40,120 nucleotides of DNA, taken from positions 1-40,120 of the forward strand of contig JAEZKP010000011.1 of NCBI GenBank assembly GCA_023436145.1. Direction: 5' to 3'. Both the position numbers and the translations under genes were made by a program. This DNA comes from Fibrobacterota bacterium. GTDB lineage: Bacteria; Fibrobacterota; Chitinivibrionia; Chitinivibrionales; Chitinispirillaceae. A model generated the notes under the pieces. That model worked only from the letters and a program-made list of their open reading frames with translations. It had not been told where the DNA came from and made no database searches. Shown here in pieces: positions 16,969-25,698 of the stretch; positions within the stretch are counted from its first letter, which is position 1, and each line of letters opens with the position of its first letter.

Positions 16969-17622
16969 TCAGAAAAGCTCCCAGTACTTTTTATCTACAT
17001 TTATTTCTTTACCCTCCCAGTGGAGCAATCCAAGCTGTTTGAGGCGAAAAAGGAGTCTGGAAAGAGTCTCAGGTGTCGTACCAATTGCTGCAGCCATATC
17101 TTTTTTGGAAATTCCAGGAACGATTCTGTTTTTCATGCCGAAATGATTTTTCAGAAACAGATAGAATCTCTGGTCAACTTCATGTGATTGAACCTGCATT
17201 AGTCGTTCAGTCAGGTAGCGCTGTTTATGCATAAGAAGAACGATAAAGTCGTTTCTGAAGTCAGGATTATCTAATAAACTGTGGAACAGCTTTTTAGGTA
17301 AGATAAAAACATTACTCATTTTTAACGCAACCGCGGTTACCGGATAACAGTCCTTTTCAAAGAGTACCACTTCTGCAAAAACTTCACCGGGTTGAATTAT
17401 TTTTACCACAACCTCTTTATCTTCAGGTCCGGATTTGGAAAGCTGGATACTACCACTACCCAGGATATAAAGAGCAAAACCTCTATCTCCTTCATGAAAT
17501 AAGGTTTCACCTTTCTGAAGAGTCTTAGGAATGGCAATTTCAGAAAGCATTGACTTGCTTTTTTCAGAGAGCCCTCCAAACATTTCAGTATAATCTAACA
17601 TTTTTAGCATATCTGGCTGCAT
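16969..17622 (-). CDS. Crp/Fnr-family transcription regulator with FNR-type DNA recognition
   Basis: The 217-residue protein has an N-terminal cyclic-nucleotide-binding-type beta roll (about 15-120), a dimer helix (about 122-155) and a C-terminal winged helix. The recognition helix reads PETLSRLLFRL, with E185, S188 and R189. This is the E-x-x-S-R pattern of FNR, which reads TTGAT half-sites, not the R-E-x3-R pattern of CRP. Only one Cys (C92) is present, so it cannot hold the FNR 4Fe-4S cluster and must sense another signal, perhaps heme/NO or a small molecule as in DNR-like proteins. It is divergent from the 4Fe-4S/cupin genes; a matching TTGAT-N4-ATCAA site lies between them. Confidence 0.9.
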   Translation of the reverse strand: MQPDMLKMLDYTEMFGGLSEKSKSMLSEIAIPKTLQKGETLFHEGDRGFALYILGSGSIQLSKSGPEDKEVVVKIIQPGEVFAEVVLFEKDCYPVTAVALKMSNVFILPKKLFHSLLDNPDFRNDFIVLLMHKQRYLTERLMQVQSHEVDQRFYLFLKNHFGMKNRIVPGISKKDMAAAIGTTPETLSRLLFRLKQLGLLHWEGKEINVDKKYWELF

Positions 17623-17719
17623 TTTTCGAAATCCTGTAAAAAAATTAAACGGGTTCCAGCATCAGGGGTATTGCCAATTTAACCTACTCCAAACTTAAAA
17701 CATGAAAAAAACTGACCAG

Positions 17720-17732
17720 CTGATAATATCAG
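17720..17732. promoter_or_regulatory. Palindrome in the Crp/Fnr divergent region
   Basis: CTGATA-A-TATCAG is a perfect 6-bp inverted repeat with a one-base centre, flanked by ACC and GGT. It is 98 bases upstream of the Crp/Fnr start codon and could be an autoregulatory site, although its centre spacing differs from the FNR consensus. Confidence 0.35.
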
Positions 17733-17768
17733 GTTAAAACTGTTCCCGGATTCAATTAATGAGTAAAT

Positions 17769-17784
17769 CTTGATTCCGATCAAG
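17769..17784. promoter_or_regulatory. FNR-type binding site upstream of the 4Fe-4S gene
   Basis: CTTGATTCCGATCAAG is a perfect palindrome that contains the FNR consensus TTGAT-N4-ATCAA. A -10-like sequence CATATT/TATTTAAT follows at about 17806-17815, so the site centre (17776.5) would be near -41.5, the classical class II activating position. The neighbouring divergent gene codes for a regulator with the matching E-x-x-S-R recognition helix. Confidence 0.8.
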
Positions 17785-17849
17785 AACTTTCTGCTTTAAA
17801 TATCGCATATTTAATAGTGAGGTGAAAGAAAAATAACCAGGAGAGAAAG

Positions 17850-18683
17850 ATGAAAAGAAACATTATTACCATTGATGAGAAGAAATGTAACGGTTGCGGT
17901 CTTTGTATTCCCAATTGCCCGGAAGGTGCAATACAGATAATCGACGATAAGGCACGGCTGGTGAGCGATCTAATGTGTGATGGTCTTGGAGCGTGTCTGG
18001 GGCACTGCCCTCAGGGTGCAATCAGCGTGATTGAACGGGAAGCTGAACCGTATGATGAGCGTAAAGTTATGTCCAATATAATTAAACAGGGGCCAAACAC
18101 GATTAAAGCTCATCTGATTCACTTGAAGGAACATGGTGAAACAGCGTATTTAAATGAGGCAATTAAATACCTGCAGGAAAATGGTATTGAAGTACCCAAA
18201 GCCAGTGATGAAAGCTCATCCAAACACCCTTCAGGCTGCCCGGGAGCAAGAAGCATGTCTTTTCAGAAAACTTCCGATACAGTAACTGAGGCACCAAGAG
18301 GCTCAGAATTGAGTCATTGGCCTATACAAATGCATCTGATTTCTCCTGAATCACACCATTTCCAAAATTCGGACATGGTTTTAGCTGCAGATTGCGTTGC
18401 TTTCTCCTTTGGAGACTTTCACAGTAAATTTCTTAAGGGAAAAACTCTTGCTATAGGATGTCCCAAACTGGATGAAAATCAGGAAATTTATCTGGAGAAA
18501 CTGATTAATTTGATCGATATCGCTAAAATTAATACTCTTACCGTGGTTATAATGCAGGTACCATGCTGCAGCGGTCTTCTGAATATAGCCCGTAAGGCAG
18601 TAGCAGCAGCATCCCGGAAAATTCCTTTAAAATGCGTGGTGATCAGTCTGCAAGGTGATATTTTAAATGAGCAATGGGTATAA
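17850..18683 (+). CDS. 4Fe-4S ferredoxin-type protein with a Cys-containing C-terminal domain
   Basis: A 277-residue protein. Cluster motif 1 is complete (C13, C16, C19, C23 in CNGCGLCIPNCPEG). In motif 2 the second Cys position is Leu46, leaving C43, C49 and C53 (CDGLGACLGHCPQG); this variant is common in this protein type. A linker with CPG follows, then a C-terminal domain of about 120 residues with conserved-looking Cys in AADCVAF, IGCPKLD and VPCCSG. It is likely a cytoplasmic redox protein of anaerobic metabolism; the exact partner is unknown. AGGAG precedes ATG 17850. It is predicted to be under FNR-type control and to be co-transcribed with the cupin gene 22 bases downstream. Confidence 0.82.
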   Translation: MKRNIITIDEKKCNGCGLCIPNCPEGAIQIIDDKARLVSDLMCDGLGACLGHCPQGAISVIEREAEPYDERKVMSNIIKQGPNTIKAHLIHLKEHGETAYLNEAIKYLQENGIEVPKASDESSSKHPSGCPGARSMSFQKTSDTVTEAPRGSELSHWPIQMHLISPESHHFQNSDMVLAADCVAFSFGDFHSKFLKGKTLAIGCPKLDENQEIYLEKLINLIDIAKINTLTVVIMQVPCCSGLLNIARKAVAAASRKIPLKCVVISLQGDILNEQWV

Positions 18684-18705
18684 CCAACAATCATAAGGAG
18701 TGATT

Positions 18706-19056
18706 ATGAAAGAAAGTAAAGCAATTGATCCCAGATTACTGGCAACTCCATTCACCTACTCAGATTTGGTGCAATACCAGGATGGATCTATTGTAAGCAG
18801 AACCATTATTGACAAAATCGAAGGCACAATTACGGTTTTTGCTTTTGATAGTAACCAGCGTCTCAGTACTCATTCCGCACCGTTTGATGCTCTTGTGGAA
18901 ATAGTGGATGGAAGTGCGGTGATCACTATTGAAGGTAAGGAATTTAACTTGACTAAAGGAGAACAGATCATAATGCCTGCAAATAAGCCTCATTCTGTTC
19001 ACGCAAACGAACGATTCAAAATGGTACTGGTGATGATACGTTCAACCCAGAGCTGA
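18706..19056 (+). CDS. Small cupin-domain protein
   Basis: A 116-residue single-domain cupin. The region FDALVEIVDGSAVITIEGKEFNLTKGEQIIMPANKPHSVHA matches the two cupin motifs: G-x-A/V-x-I-x-I-x-G and P-x-x-x-P-H. The second-motif His in KPHSVHA and a preceding His in STHSAPFD could bind a metal. The frame opens at GTG 18700, but AAGGAG at 18695-18700 overlaps that codon and places ATG 18706 at 5-base spacing, so ATG is preferred. It follows the 4Fe-4S gene closely and is probably in the same transcript. Its substrate is unknown; small cupins often accompany Crp/Fnr-type anaerobic stress genes. Confidence 0.85.
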   Translation: MKESKAIDPRLLATPFTYSDLVQYQDGSIVSRTIIDKIEGTITVFAFDSNQRLSTHSAPFDALVEIVDGSAVITIEGKEFNLTKGEQIIMPANKPHSVHANERFKMVLVMIRSTQS

Positions 19057-19078
19057 GCCATGTCAGAATCTGAAGTTT

Positions 19079-21577
19079 TTATGACACTGTCTCTTCTCTG
19101 TGGGGGATTTCCTGCGAGCCTGCAGATAAGTCTGTGTCAGGTTTGTGCTGATTCGAATCACCGGCCAAGGGGAGCAGTATTTTAACGGTGATACCAGGAG
19201 GTGGATTATTGTTATTCAAAGAGATAGTCCCGTTGTGATTTTCCACGATGTGTTTTACTATGGATAATCCCAGGCCGGTACCGCCTTTTCGGGTAGTAAA
19301 GAATGGGTCAAATATTCTATTCATCAATTCAGATGAAATACCACTACCCTCATCACTTACTTTGAGACAAAGAAATCCGGATTCCGGTATGGTAATACCC
19401 ACAATAATGTATGATGCAGCAGGGCTGTGCTCAGATGCATTATCGAAAAGATTCATAAGTACCTGTTGCATCTTGGTACTGTCCCCCTGAATCATGAATT
19501 TCTCATTTTCATCAGCAATAAAAAGGATATTATGAGTTTTTGAAGCATCGTTTTGAGACCACAATCGGATTGTCTCTTTACAGAGATTAGAAAAGGAGAA
19601 CCTGTCGTTGCGTACATGCGGTTTTCCAAGATCCAGCAAATCCTGCATCAAACGGCTTAGCCGCTGCACCTGTGAATGAATATGCTCTTTATAAACCAGA
19701 TTGGTTTCATCTCTTTCGAGATCCAGGAAAAGAGCTTCAGTGATGGCCCAGATGGCATTCAATGGGTTTCTGACCTCATGTGCAACACCGGATGTCAACT
19801 TTCCCAATAAAGCCATCTCTCTGGATTGTACAAGTTCTTTTACAAACATCTCTTTCTCTATTTCATTGGATATATAGCGGGCAAAGATCTCCAGAAGCTG
19901 AATCTGATCACCAGAAAACTTTCGTTCCTTCAAATCCAGAACACAGATGATTCCGGTCACCTCACCAGTCCTGCTAAGCACAGGGACACCCAGATATGTT
20001 TTAATTCCACCAGTGGTTAAGCAGAGTGTTTCCGGGTATAATTCCTTCATATTTCCCGAGATTTGACAAGCAGTCTTTGCGGAAAGCATGATTTTACACA
20101 ATGCGCAATCAACACTGGTATCTGAATGCTCATATTTATCATTTTTGTACCTGTCATATCCGCACAGCTTATTATTGACTATTTTACCAATTGAAACAAC
20201 AGGGACTTCCAGGATTGTGGCTATACTCTGGCAGATTTTTTCGTAAATATTTTCTTTCTGATAACTGAAAGAAGTGGCTATCGTATAAATGGATTCGATA
20301 GCCTGATGTTTTTTCTTCAAAACCGATTCTATCTTTTTTTTCTCGCTTATATCCAGAGCAATGACAAAAACACCGGAAATTTCGTTATTTTCATCGAATG
20401 ATGGTTCGATTACCACATCAAAAAACATGCTTTCTCTTGAGATCTTAAATTCTATATCATCCCTGATGCATTTCTGATTCTGAATAACTGTACGCATCAT
20501 TTTATCAAGCTGCTGCCATCCAGGAAGCAGGGACAATCTGTAAAAGTTGTGTTGTGATGTAATCGGATCCTTATCATTATGAAACAAAGGCAGGGGTTTG
20601 AGATTTCTGTCAAAATGTGTAATGGAAATTCTGGAACTTTTGAGTAATAAGCTCATACGTTCTTCACTTTTCTTAAGTTCCCTCTCTTTCATTTTTCTGG
20701 CTTCAATTTCCAATTGGAGATTTTTGTTAAGAAAATCCAGATCCTCTGTGCGCTTAAGCACTTTCGTTTCCAGATCATCACGGGACCGCCTCAACTCAAG
20801 TTCGTTATTTTTAAGGTGGTAAAGAAGTGTATTGAATGGTTCCTGGATCCCAGTGACAAGTACTGCTTTGTATATAAAATAGAAGGAAACCATATCAAGA
20901 ATGTAACCTGGAAAGTAGAGATTTTCTGAGCCATTCTTTAAAGAAAAAAAGATGCCAGACACCGCAGAAATTACTAAAGAAGCAGACAGCAGTTTGAGAA
21001 GTCCCGATGAAATAAAATCTCTTTTAATGTAAAGAAGCCCTGCTGCAAGCAGGGTAGTTGCAATGATGATATATTCACTTATGAGCTTAAAACTGGAAGT
21101 ACAGCTGTCTTGTATGCAACAAGCCGGAAAAAGTTGAAAATGAAGTATGAATACCACCAATGTAAGGGATACAGCCACCGAGAATAAAACCATCATTCCG
21201 TAATTTATGTTTTTCTTACAAAAAAGTATCGCTGAGATGATTCCCAGATTTTCCAGATATCTACTGGTAATCCAGAACTGAGTTGACACATTGTGGTTTG
21301 AATTTATAAAAACAGTCATTCCCTCTGATGTCATAAGGTGAAATGCCCTGATAATACCAACACTCAGGAAGGTAACTCCCAGGAGCATGAAAAATTCACT
21401 GACAGTATCTCTTGTATTCCATGAGATGGCAAAAATCAAGATCGAAACAATAATGATATAAGCCTCTGAGATGGTGTGGAAGAACAGGAAATTAGATCTA
21501 CTGACAAGATAGAGGACAATTAAAACCATGCCCAATCCAATGAATCCTGCGCCATTTCTCAGCTTTAAAAAAAACAT
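19079..21577 (-). CDS. Membrane sensor histidine kinase with MASE3-type sensor, PAS and GAF domains
   Basis: An 832-residue kinase. Residues 1 to about 230 contain seven or eight membrane helices with MASE3-like text (FHTISEAYIIIVSILIFAISW, and RAFHLMTSEGM). A coiled coil (about 240-300) leads to a PAS domain (about 300-415) and a GAF domain (about 425-580) with several Cys (CALC, CQIS). HisKA has the phosphorylated H600 in VAHEVRNPLNA, and HATPase has the N box (LFDNASEHSP), DEGSGIS, FDPFFTTRKGGTGLGLSIV. No receiver is attached and no response regulator gene is nearby. It lies downstream of the MFS gene (85-base gap) and converges on the cupin gene with a 22-base gap, so transcripts may overlap. 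Confidence 0.9.
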   Translation of the reverse strand: MFFLKLRNGAGFIGLGMVLIVLYLVSRSNFLFFHTISEAYIIIVSILIFAISWNTRDTVSEFFMLLGVTFLSVGIIRAFHLMTSEGMTVFINSNHNVSTQFWITSRYLENLGIISAILFCKKNINYGMMVLFSVAVSLTLVVFILHFQLFPACCIQDSCTSSFKLISEYIIIATTLLAAGLLYIKRDFISSGLLKLLSASLVISAVSGIFFSLKNGSENLYFPGYILDMVSFYFIYKAVLVTGIQEPFNTLLYHLKNNELELRRSRDDLETKVLKRTEDLDFLNKNLQLEIEARKMKERELKKSEERMSLLLKSSRISITHFDRNLKPLPLFHNDKDPITSQHNFYRLSLLPGWQQLDKMMRTVIQNQKCIRDDIEFKISRESMFFDVVIEPSFDENNEISGVFVIALDISEKKKIESVLKKKHQAIESIYTIATSFSYQKENIYEKICQSIATILEVPVVSIGKIVNNKLCGYDRYKNDKYEHSDTSVDCALCKIMLSAKTACQISGNMKELYPETLCLTTGGIKTYLGVPVLSRTGEVTGIICVLDLKERKFSGDQIQLLEIFARYISNEIEKEMFVKELVQSREMALLGKLTSGVAHEVRNPLNAIWAITEALFLDLERDETNLVYKEHIHSQVQRLSRLMQDLLDLGKPHVRNDRFSFSNLCKETIRLWSQNDASKTHNILFIADENEKFMIQGDSTKMQQVLMNLFDNASEHSPAASYIIVGITIPESGFLCLKVSDEGSGISSELMNRIFDPFFTTRKGGTGLGLSIVKHIVENHNGTISLNNNNPPPGITVKILLPLAGDSNQHKPDTDLSAGSQEIPHREETVS

Positions 21578-21662
21578 CTTATTCTTCTGGTCTCCTGCAG
21601 TCGATCAGGTCAATAAATCACATGTTACATTCCGGGAAAGTTAAGACTTTCTGATAAAGGCA

Positions 21663-23045
21663 TTATGTGTCTGAATGCCGCACTTTACCTCTGGCATAGG
21701 AAGCCAGTACACCTATAGCGCATACACCTGCAAAAATAAAAAACGCGCTACGTAATCCGATGAGAAATAGTTGAGAACGCTCAGATGTTATCTGAATATC
21801 ACCAATCTGAACTGTAAAAATCAGTGTAGATATTGCCATGCTTAACATCTGCCCCAATAGTTGCATGGTACCAATTGTTGCGGAAGCAATCCCATAATAA
21901 CGACTCTGGACTGAACCCATTGCAGCACTGGTGTTTGGTGAAGAAAAGAGGGCGAAACCTGTGCCCAGAATCAAAAGAGTGAATATTATACTGCTAATGG
22001 CAGTGTCTGCATCTATAAATGCAAAAACTATTAATCCTATTACGTTTATAGCCATTCCCAGAGAAGCAACGATCCGTGGCTCAAACCGGTCAGACAATTT
22101 ACCGGCGAGCGGAGAAAAAAACGCCATAATCAAAGGTTGGGCAAAAAGAATCAATCCGGCTTTCTGTGGATTCATCCCCCTTATGTACTGAAGGTATAAA
22201 CTGAGTAAAAATACTACTGCATGAGTGGCACTGTAATTGATTAATGCTGCAATGTTGGAAAAGGTAAATACAACATTTCCTCTGAATAATCCAATATGAA
22301 GGACTGGCGAGGTAGTACGGGCCTCATAGATTAAAAAAAAAGCCATAGTACTCAGACCGGTAAAGCTTATCAGTAATCCTGAGACTGCAGGCAATCTGGA
22401 TACTCCATACATCATTATCGCTAGCCCTATACCATAGATAAGTGAGCCGGTAATATCAAAACTCTCCCCACTTGCTTCCGCCCAGTCAGTCTTTATTTTA
22501 TAAAGCACTAAAATGATGATAAATAATCCAAATGGAACATTACTTAAAAACACAGAACGCCATCCCCAATATTGGGTTAAAATCCCCCCTATCACCGGAC
22601 CTAAGGATAATCCCAGATAAGCGGAAGCTACATTTAATCCCAGAATTTGCCCTCGTTGATTTGGAGGATAGATGGAGGTTACGATGGCCACTGCAGTAGC
22701 AAAAACCATAGCTGCACCGACCCCATGTATTACCTGCATAATTAAAAGAAAAGGAACCGAAGAGGAGAAGGCTTTAAATACTGATGCGATAGTGGAGATG
22801 ACTATTCCCCAGAAAAACACTCTTTTTCTTCCAAATATATCTCCCAGTCTTCCAAAAGGAACCAGAAAAATAGCGGCAGAAAGCAGATATAATGTCCCCA
22901 CCCAGCTTAAAAGTACTGCATTCATCTTCAGATCGCTGCCCATGGCTGGCAAAGCGATATTGACCGAAGAAGCACCATAAGGAATAAGAAAAGTCCCAAT
23001 AGTAGTGGCAGTCAGGACAGACCGCTTATTCTTGAACTCAGTCAT
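21663..23045 (-). CDS. MFS drug:H+ antiporter, DHA2 (EmrB/QacA-like) family
   Basis: A 460-residue inner-membrane transporter with about 14 membrane segments by eye. Motif A, GRLGDIFGRKRVF, lies in loop 2-3. The antiporter motif C region reads LGLSLGPVIGGILTQYWGWR in helix 5, which marks proton-driven exporters. A second motif A-like loop, GKLSDRFEPR, occurs in the C-terminal half. Substrate cannot be predicted; EmrB-like proteins normally work with a membrane-fusion partner, but none is encoded here. It is flanked on both sides by sensor kinase genes on the same strand, which suggests envelope-stress or signal-controlled efflux (inference). Confidence 0.9.
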   Translation of the reverse strand: MTEFKNKRSVLTATTIGTFLIPYGASSVNIALPAMGSDLKMNAVLLSWVGTLYLLSAAIFLVPFGRLGDIFGRKRVFFWGIVISTIASVFKAFSSSVPFLLIMQVIHGVGAAMVFATAVAIVTSIYPPNQRGQILGLNVASAYLGLSLGPVIGGILTQYWGWRSVFLSNVPFGLFIIILVLYKIKTDWAEASGESFDITGSLIYGIGLAIMMYGVSRLPAVSGLLISFTGLSTMAFFLIYEARTTSPVLHIGLFRGNVVFTFSNIAALINYSATHAVVFLLSLYLQYIRGMNPQKAGLILFAQPLIMAFFSPLAGKLSDRFEPRIVASLGMAINVIGLIVFAFIDADTAISSIIFTLLILGTGFALFSSPNTSAAMGSVQSRYYGIASATIGTMQLLGQMLSMAISTLIFTVQIGDIQITSERSQLFLIGLRSAFFIFAGVCAIGVLASYARGKVRHSDT

Positions 23046-23157
23046 GAAAAGTAAGGATTTTCATTTTGAATAGAGAAACTTTGTAAAGAAAAACCAATTT
23101 ATTCAGAAAAGACAAAATAAAAGAAAACCGAAGAAAATTCAACTTCAGAACAGCTCT

Positions 23158-25530
23158 CTACTTTCGGGGTAAAGTAAAAGTAAAAGCACTTCCCTGCCCT
23201 TCAGTTGATTCTACCCAAATTCTGCCTCCATGTGCTTCAACTATATTTTTGGCAATCGTAAGGCCCAGACCGGTTCCCTTGCTGGTAATTTTGCGGGCCG
23301 TTTTTGAACGGAAAAATTTGTCGAAAATCCGGGGGATGTCTTCTTTTCTGATACCCGCACCCGTATCCCTGACAGTAATTGAGACCAAATGATCCTTTTC
23401 TTGTACAGATATTGTGATTAAACCAGACTCTTTATTGTACCTGATCGCATTTTCCAGAAGATTCATCAACACCTGTTTAATTCGGTCCCGATCTGCTTTT
23501 ACCAAAACAATGTGATCCTGGGGAACTTCAACTTCCAATGAGACTTTTGGGGGCAACAGAAGTACACTGGTTGTTTCATAGATTAATCGAATTATATCCA
23601 GTTCAACCGGATTAAATTCCGTTGTACCTGTCTCTATCTTTGTTAGATCCAGAAGTTCACTAAGCAGCAATGACAGACGGTTACCCTCTGATTCGATGAT
23701 CTGCAGAAATCGATTCTTTTCCTCTTCGGATAAATCGATGTCTTTGGATAACAGGGTCTGAGTCAACCCGATGATTCCAGTAAGAGGAGTTCTCATTTCG
23801 TGGGAGGCTACCGAAACGAATTCACTTTTTGAGGAATTGAGATCTCTTAAACGCTGCTCGACCTGTACCCGTTCGGTTATGTCTATAAAAGAAAGTACCC
23901 TTTGAGAAGCCTCTGGTATCAAAGCTGCATGTACAATTACGTTTTTTACCTCATTCTGCTTATCTACAATACGCAGCTCATGAGCCTGGGATGCGGTATT
24001 TTTATAATTGATCTCTTCTAACTCGACTAAAATTTCTGTATCGTCTGGAAAAACAAACTCTTTAAGACCCATTTTACCTTCAATTTCTGACTTCTGATAG
24101 CCGGTGAATTGACAAAAACGAGTATTTGCTATACTGATTATCGAATTCTTTTCGACTATTACCATTGCAGTACCGGTGTTTTCGAATATCGCCCGGTATT
24201 TTCTTTGGGACTCAGTCAGGACTTTTTCAGTTCTTTTCCTGTTCATAGCATTGACAAAAATGACTGCGGCGATTCTTAAAATCTTTTTCAATTGCTCTGA
24301 CAGGCTGGACCTGGCCTCCTTTAAGCAATCAAACCCCAGAAAGCCAACTGTTTTTCCCTGAGAGACCAGTGGCACATACATGATTGAATTTAAGCCGGAG
24401 CGACTCAACCAGGCCCTTTCGATGTTTGCTTCGGGTGGTAAAGAGTTTATTGATGTAATCTCGATAATTGAAAAACTAATTAACTGGGAATAAAACCAGG
24501 GAAGATCTGCGGGGTTTTCCCATAAACTTGACCCTATCTCTTCTCTGGCAGCTGAATTATGCCATTGAAAAATGTATTCAAAACTTTTCTTCTCCGGATT
24601 GAAAAGCACCAGAGAAACCCGGTCACTGACCAGAAATTTACCCAATAACCTCAGGGCATTCATTATCAGAGAATCTATTTTCCTGAAATCAGAATTTATC
24701 AGAGTAGTTGCCAGAGTGCTGATCAATTTTTCGAATTCAGCCAAATATCGAAGCTGCTTTTCGATATGTTTTCTTTCGGTGATATCTTTTCCGATTAAAA
24801 GAATACTTCTGGTGATTGAGTTTTCATCTTTTTCGGCAATTATTCTTACTTCAAAAGACCGGGTTTGTTTCCCGGCATACTCATATTCAGTTTGAATTTC
24901 TTTGCCTGTGGAGCGAACCTGCATTAACAGGTTTTTCCAGTGGTTTTTTAGCTGGTCTGGAAGTCTGAAACCGGCATGATCTTTGATGAGATCAGCAGGT
25001 TGAACCCCACCGCTTATCTTCTCCCAAGCAGGATTAACATAGAGCGGTTTTAAATCATCGGAGAAGCGGATTATTATATCTGGTAAATTTTCAACTATAG
25101 ATCTAAAACTGTTGTCCTGAATATCGTTTCCAGGAATTTTTCCTTTAACTTTTAAAGAAGAGCTGTTATCAAGTATTTTTTTCACGGTGTTTCCCAGTCT
25201 GCTGTAACTTTCTTTTGTCAAAATCGCACTGGCGCCGGCTTTTAATAGTTTCTGCTCCAGATCGGAGTGGTTCTCAGCAAGCACTATAAACGGAACTGAT
25301 TTTTTAAGTTCAGAAATGAAGGTGATAATGTCAGTAAAAGTTATTTTTTGGACAGAGAGGTTACAAAGGATAATATGGGGATTGAAATTTTTTACCGCCA
25401 CCCAAAAGCTTTCGGGAGTTTGAACTCTGATGGAGTCGGGTATAAGGCCGGAATTTTGCAGCATTCGGATATAAAATTCTGCATTATTTTCAGAATCTTC
25501 CAGCATGAGAATACGAATGGTGCTCTCCAT
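23158..25530 (-). CDS. Soluble sensor histidine kinase with N-terminal pseudo-receiver, PAS and GAF domains
   Basis: A 790-residue cytoplasmic kinase. Domain order: a receiver-like domain (about 1-120) with ILMLEDSENN for the acidic pocket and Lys in LTKES, but Asn57 in place of the phospho-accepting Asp (IILCNLSV); PAS (about 140-255); GAF (about 260-430); a second PAS (about 440-555); HisKA with H577 in ASHEMRTPLTG; and HATPase with LENAIRYN, DTGAGI, FDKFF and GTGLGLTIAK. The frame extends to 25617, but ATG 25530 starts exactly at the receiver fold (MESTIRILMLED). It is first in a minus-strand series with the MFS and MASE3 kinase genes and divergent from the PBP gene. No membrane segment is seen. 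Confidence 0.88.
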   Translation of the reverse strand: MESTIRILMLEDSENNAEFYIRMLQNSGLIPDSIRVQTPESFWVAVKNFNPHIILCNLSVQKITFTDIITFISELKKSVPFIVLAENHSDLEQKLLKAGASAILTKESYSRLGNTVKKILDNSSSLKVKGKIPGNDIQDNSFRSIVENLPDIIIRFSDDLKPLYVNPAWEKISGGVQPADLIKDHAGFRLPDQLKNHWKNLLMQVRSTGKEIQTEYEYAGKQTRSFEVRIIAEKDENSITRSILLIGKDITERKHIEKQLRYLAEFEKLISTLATTLINSDFRKIDSLIMNALRLLGKFLVSDRVSLVLFNPEKKSFEYIFQWHNSAAREEIGSSLWENPADLPWFYSQLISFSIIEITSINSLPPEANIERAWLSRSGLNSIMYVPLVSQGKTVGFLGFDCLKEARSSLSEQLKKILRIAAVIFVNAMNRKRTEKVLTESQRKYRAIFENTGTAMVIVEKNSIISIANTRFCQFTGYQKSEIEGKMGLKEFVFPDDTEILVELEEINYKNTASQAHELRIVDKQNEVKNVIVHAALIPEASQRVLSFIDITERVQVEQRLRDLNSSKSEFVSVASHEMRTPLTGIIGLTQTLLSKDIDLSEEEKNRFLQIIESEGNRLSLLLSELLDLTKIETGTTEFNPVELDIIRLIYETTSVLLLPPKVSLEVEVPQDHIVLVKADRDRIKQVLMNLLENAIRYNKESGLITISVQEKDHLVSITVRDTGAGIRKEDIPRIFDKFFRSKTARKITSKGTGLGLTIAKNIVEAHGGRIWVESTEGQGSAFTFTLPRK

Positions 25531-25637
25531 AGTTCCAAACCCTGCTAGAATGTGAAAAAAACAGAATGAACGCTCCCAAGGTGATAGCTCTTTGTTAAAT
25601 TGCAAGATCTGAGCCATAGAGGAAAGATATCCTAAGC

Positions 25638-25667
25638 TTCAAAAATGTCCTGAACAGGACGTATATT
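25638..25667 (+). promoter_or_regulatory. Candidate promoter of the PBP gene with an operator in its spacer
   Basis: TTCAAA (25638-25643) and TATATT (25662-25667) are spaced by 18 bases and match 4 of 6 and 5 of 6 consensus positions. Inside the spacer lies the inverted repeat GTCCTG-AA-CAGGAC (25647-25660). A protein bound there would block the promoter, so repression is likely. The transcript would start about 25 bases before the GTG start. The divergent kinase gene could share control. Confidence 0.45.
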
Positions 25668-25698
25668 TAGCTGCAGCTTCAATTCAGAACAGGATAAA

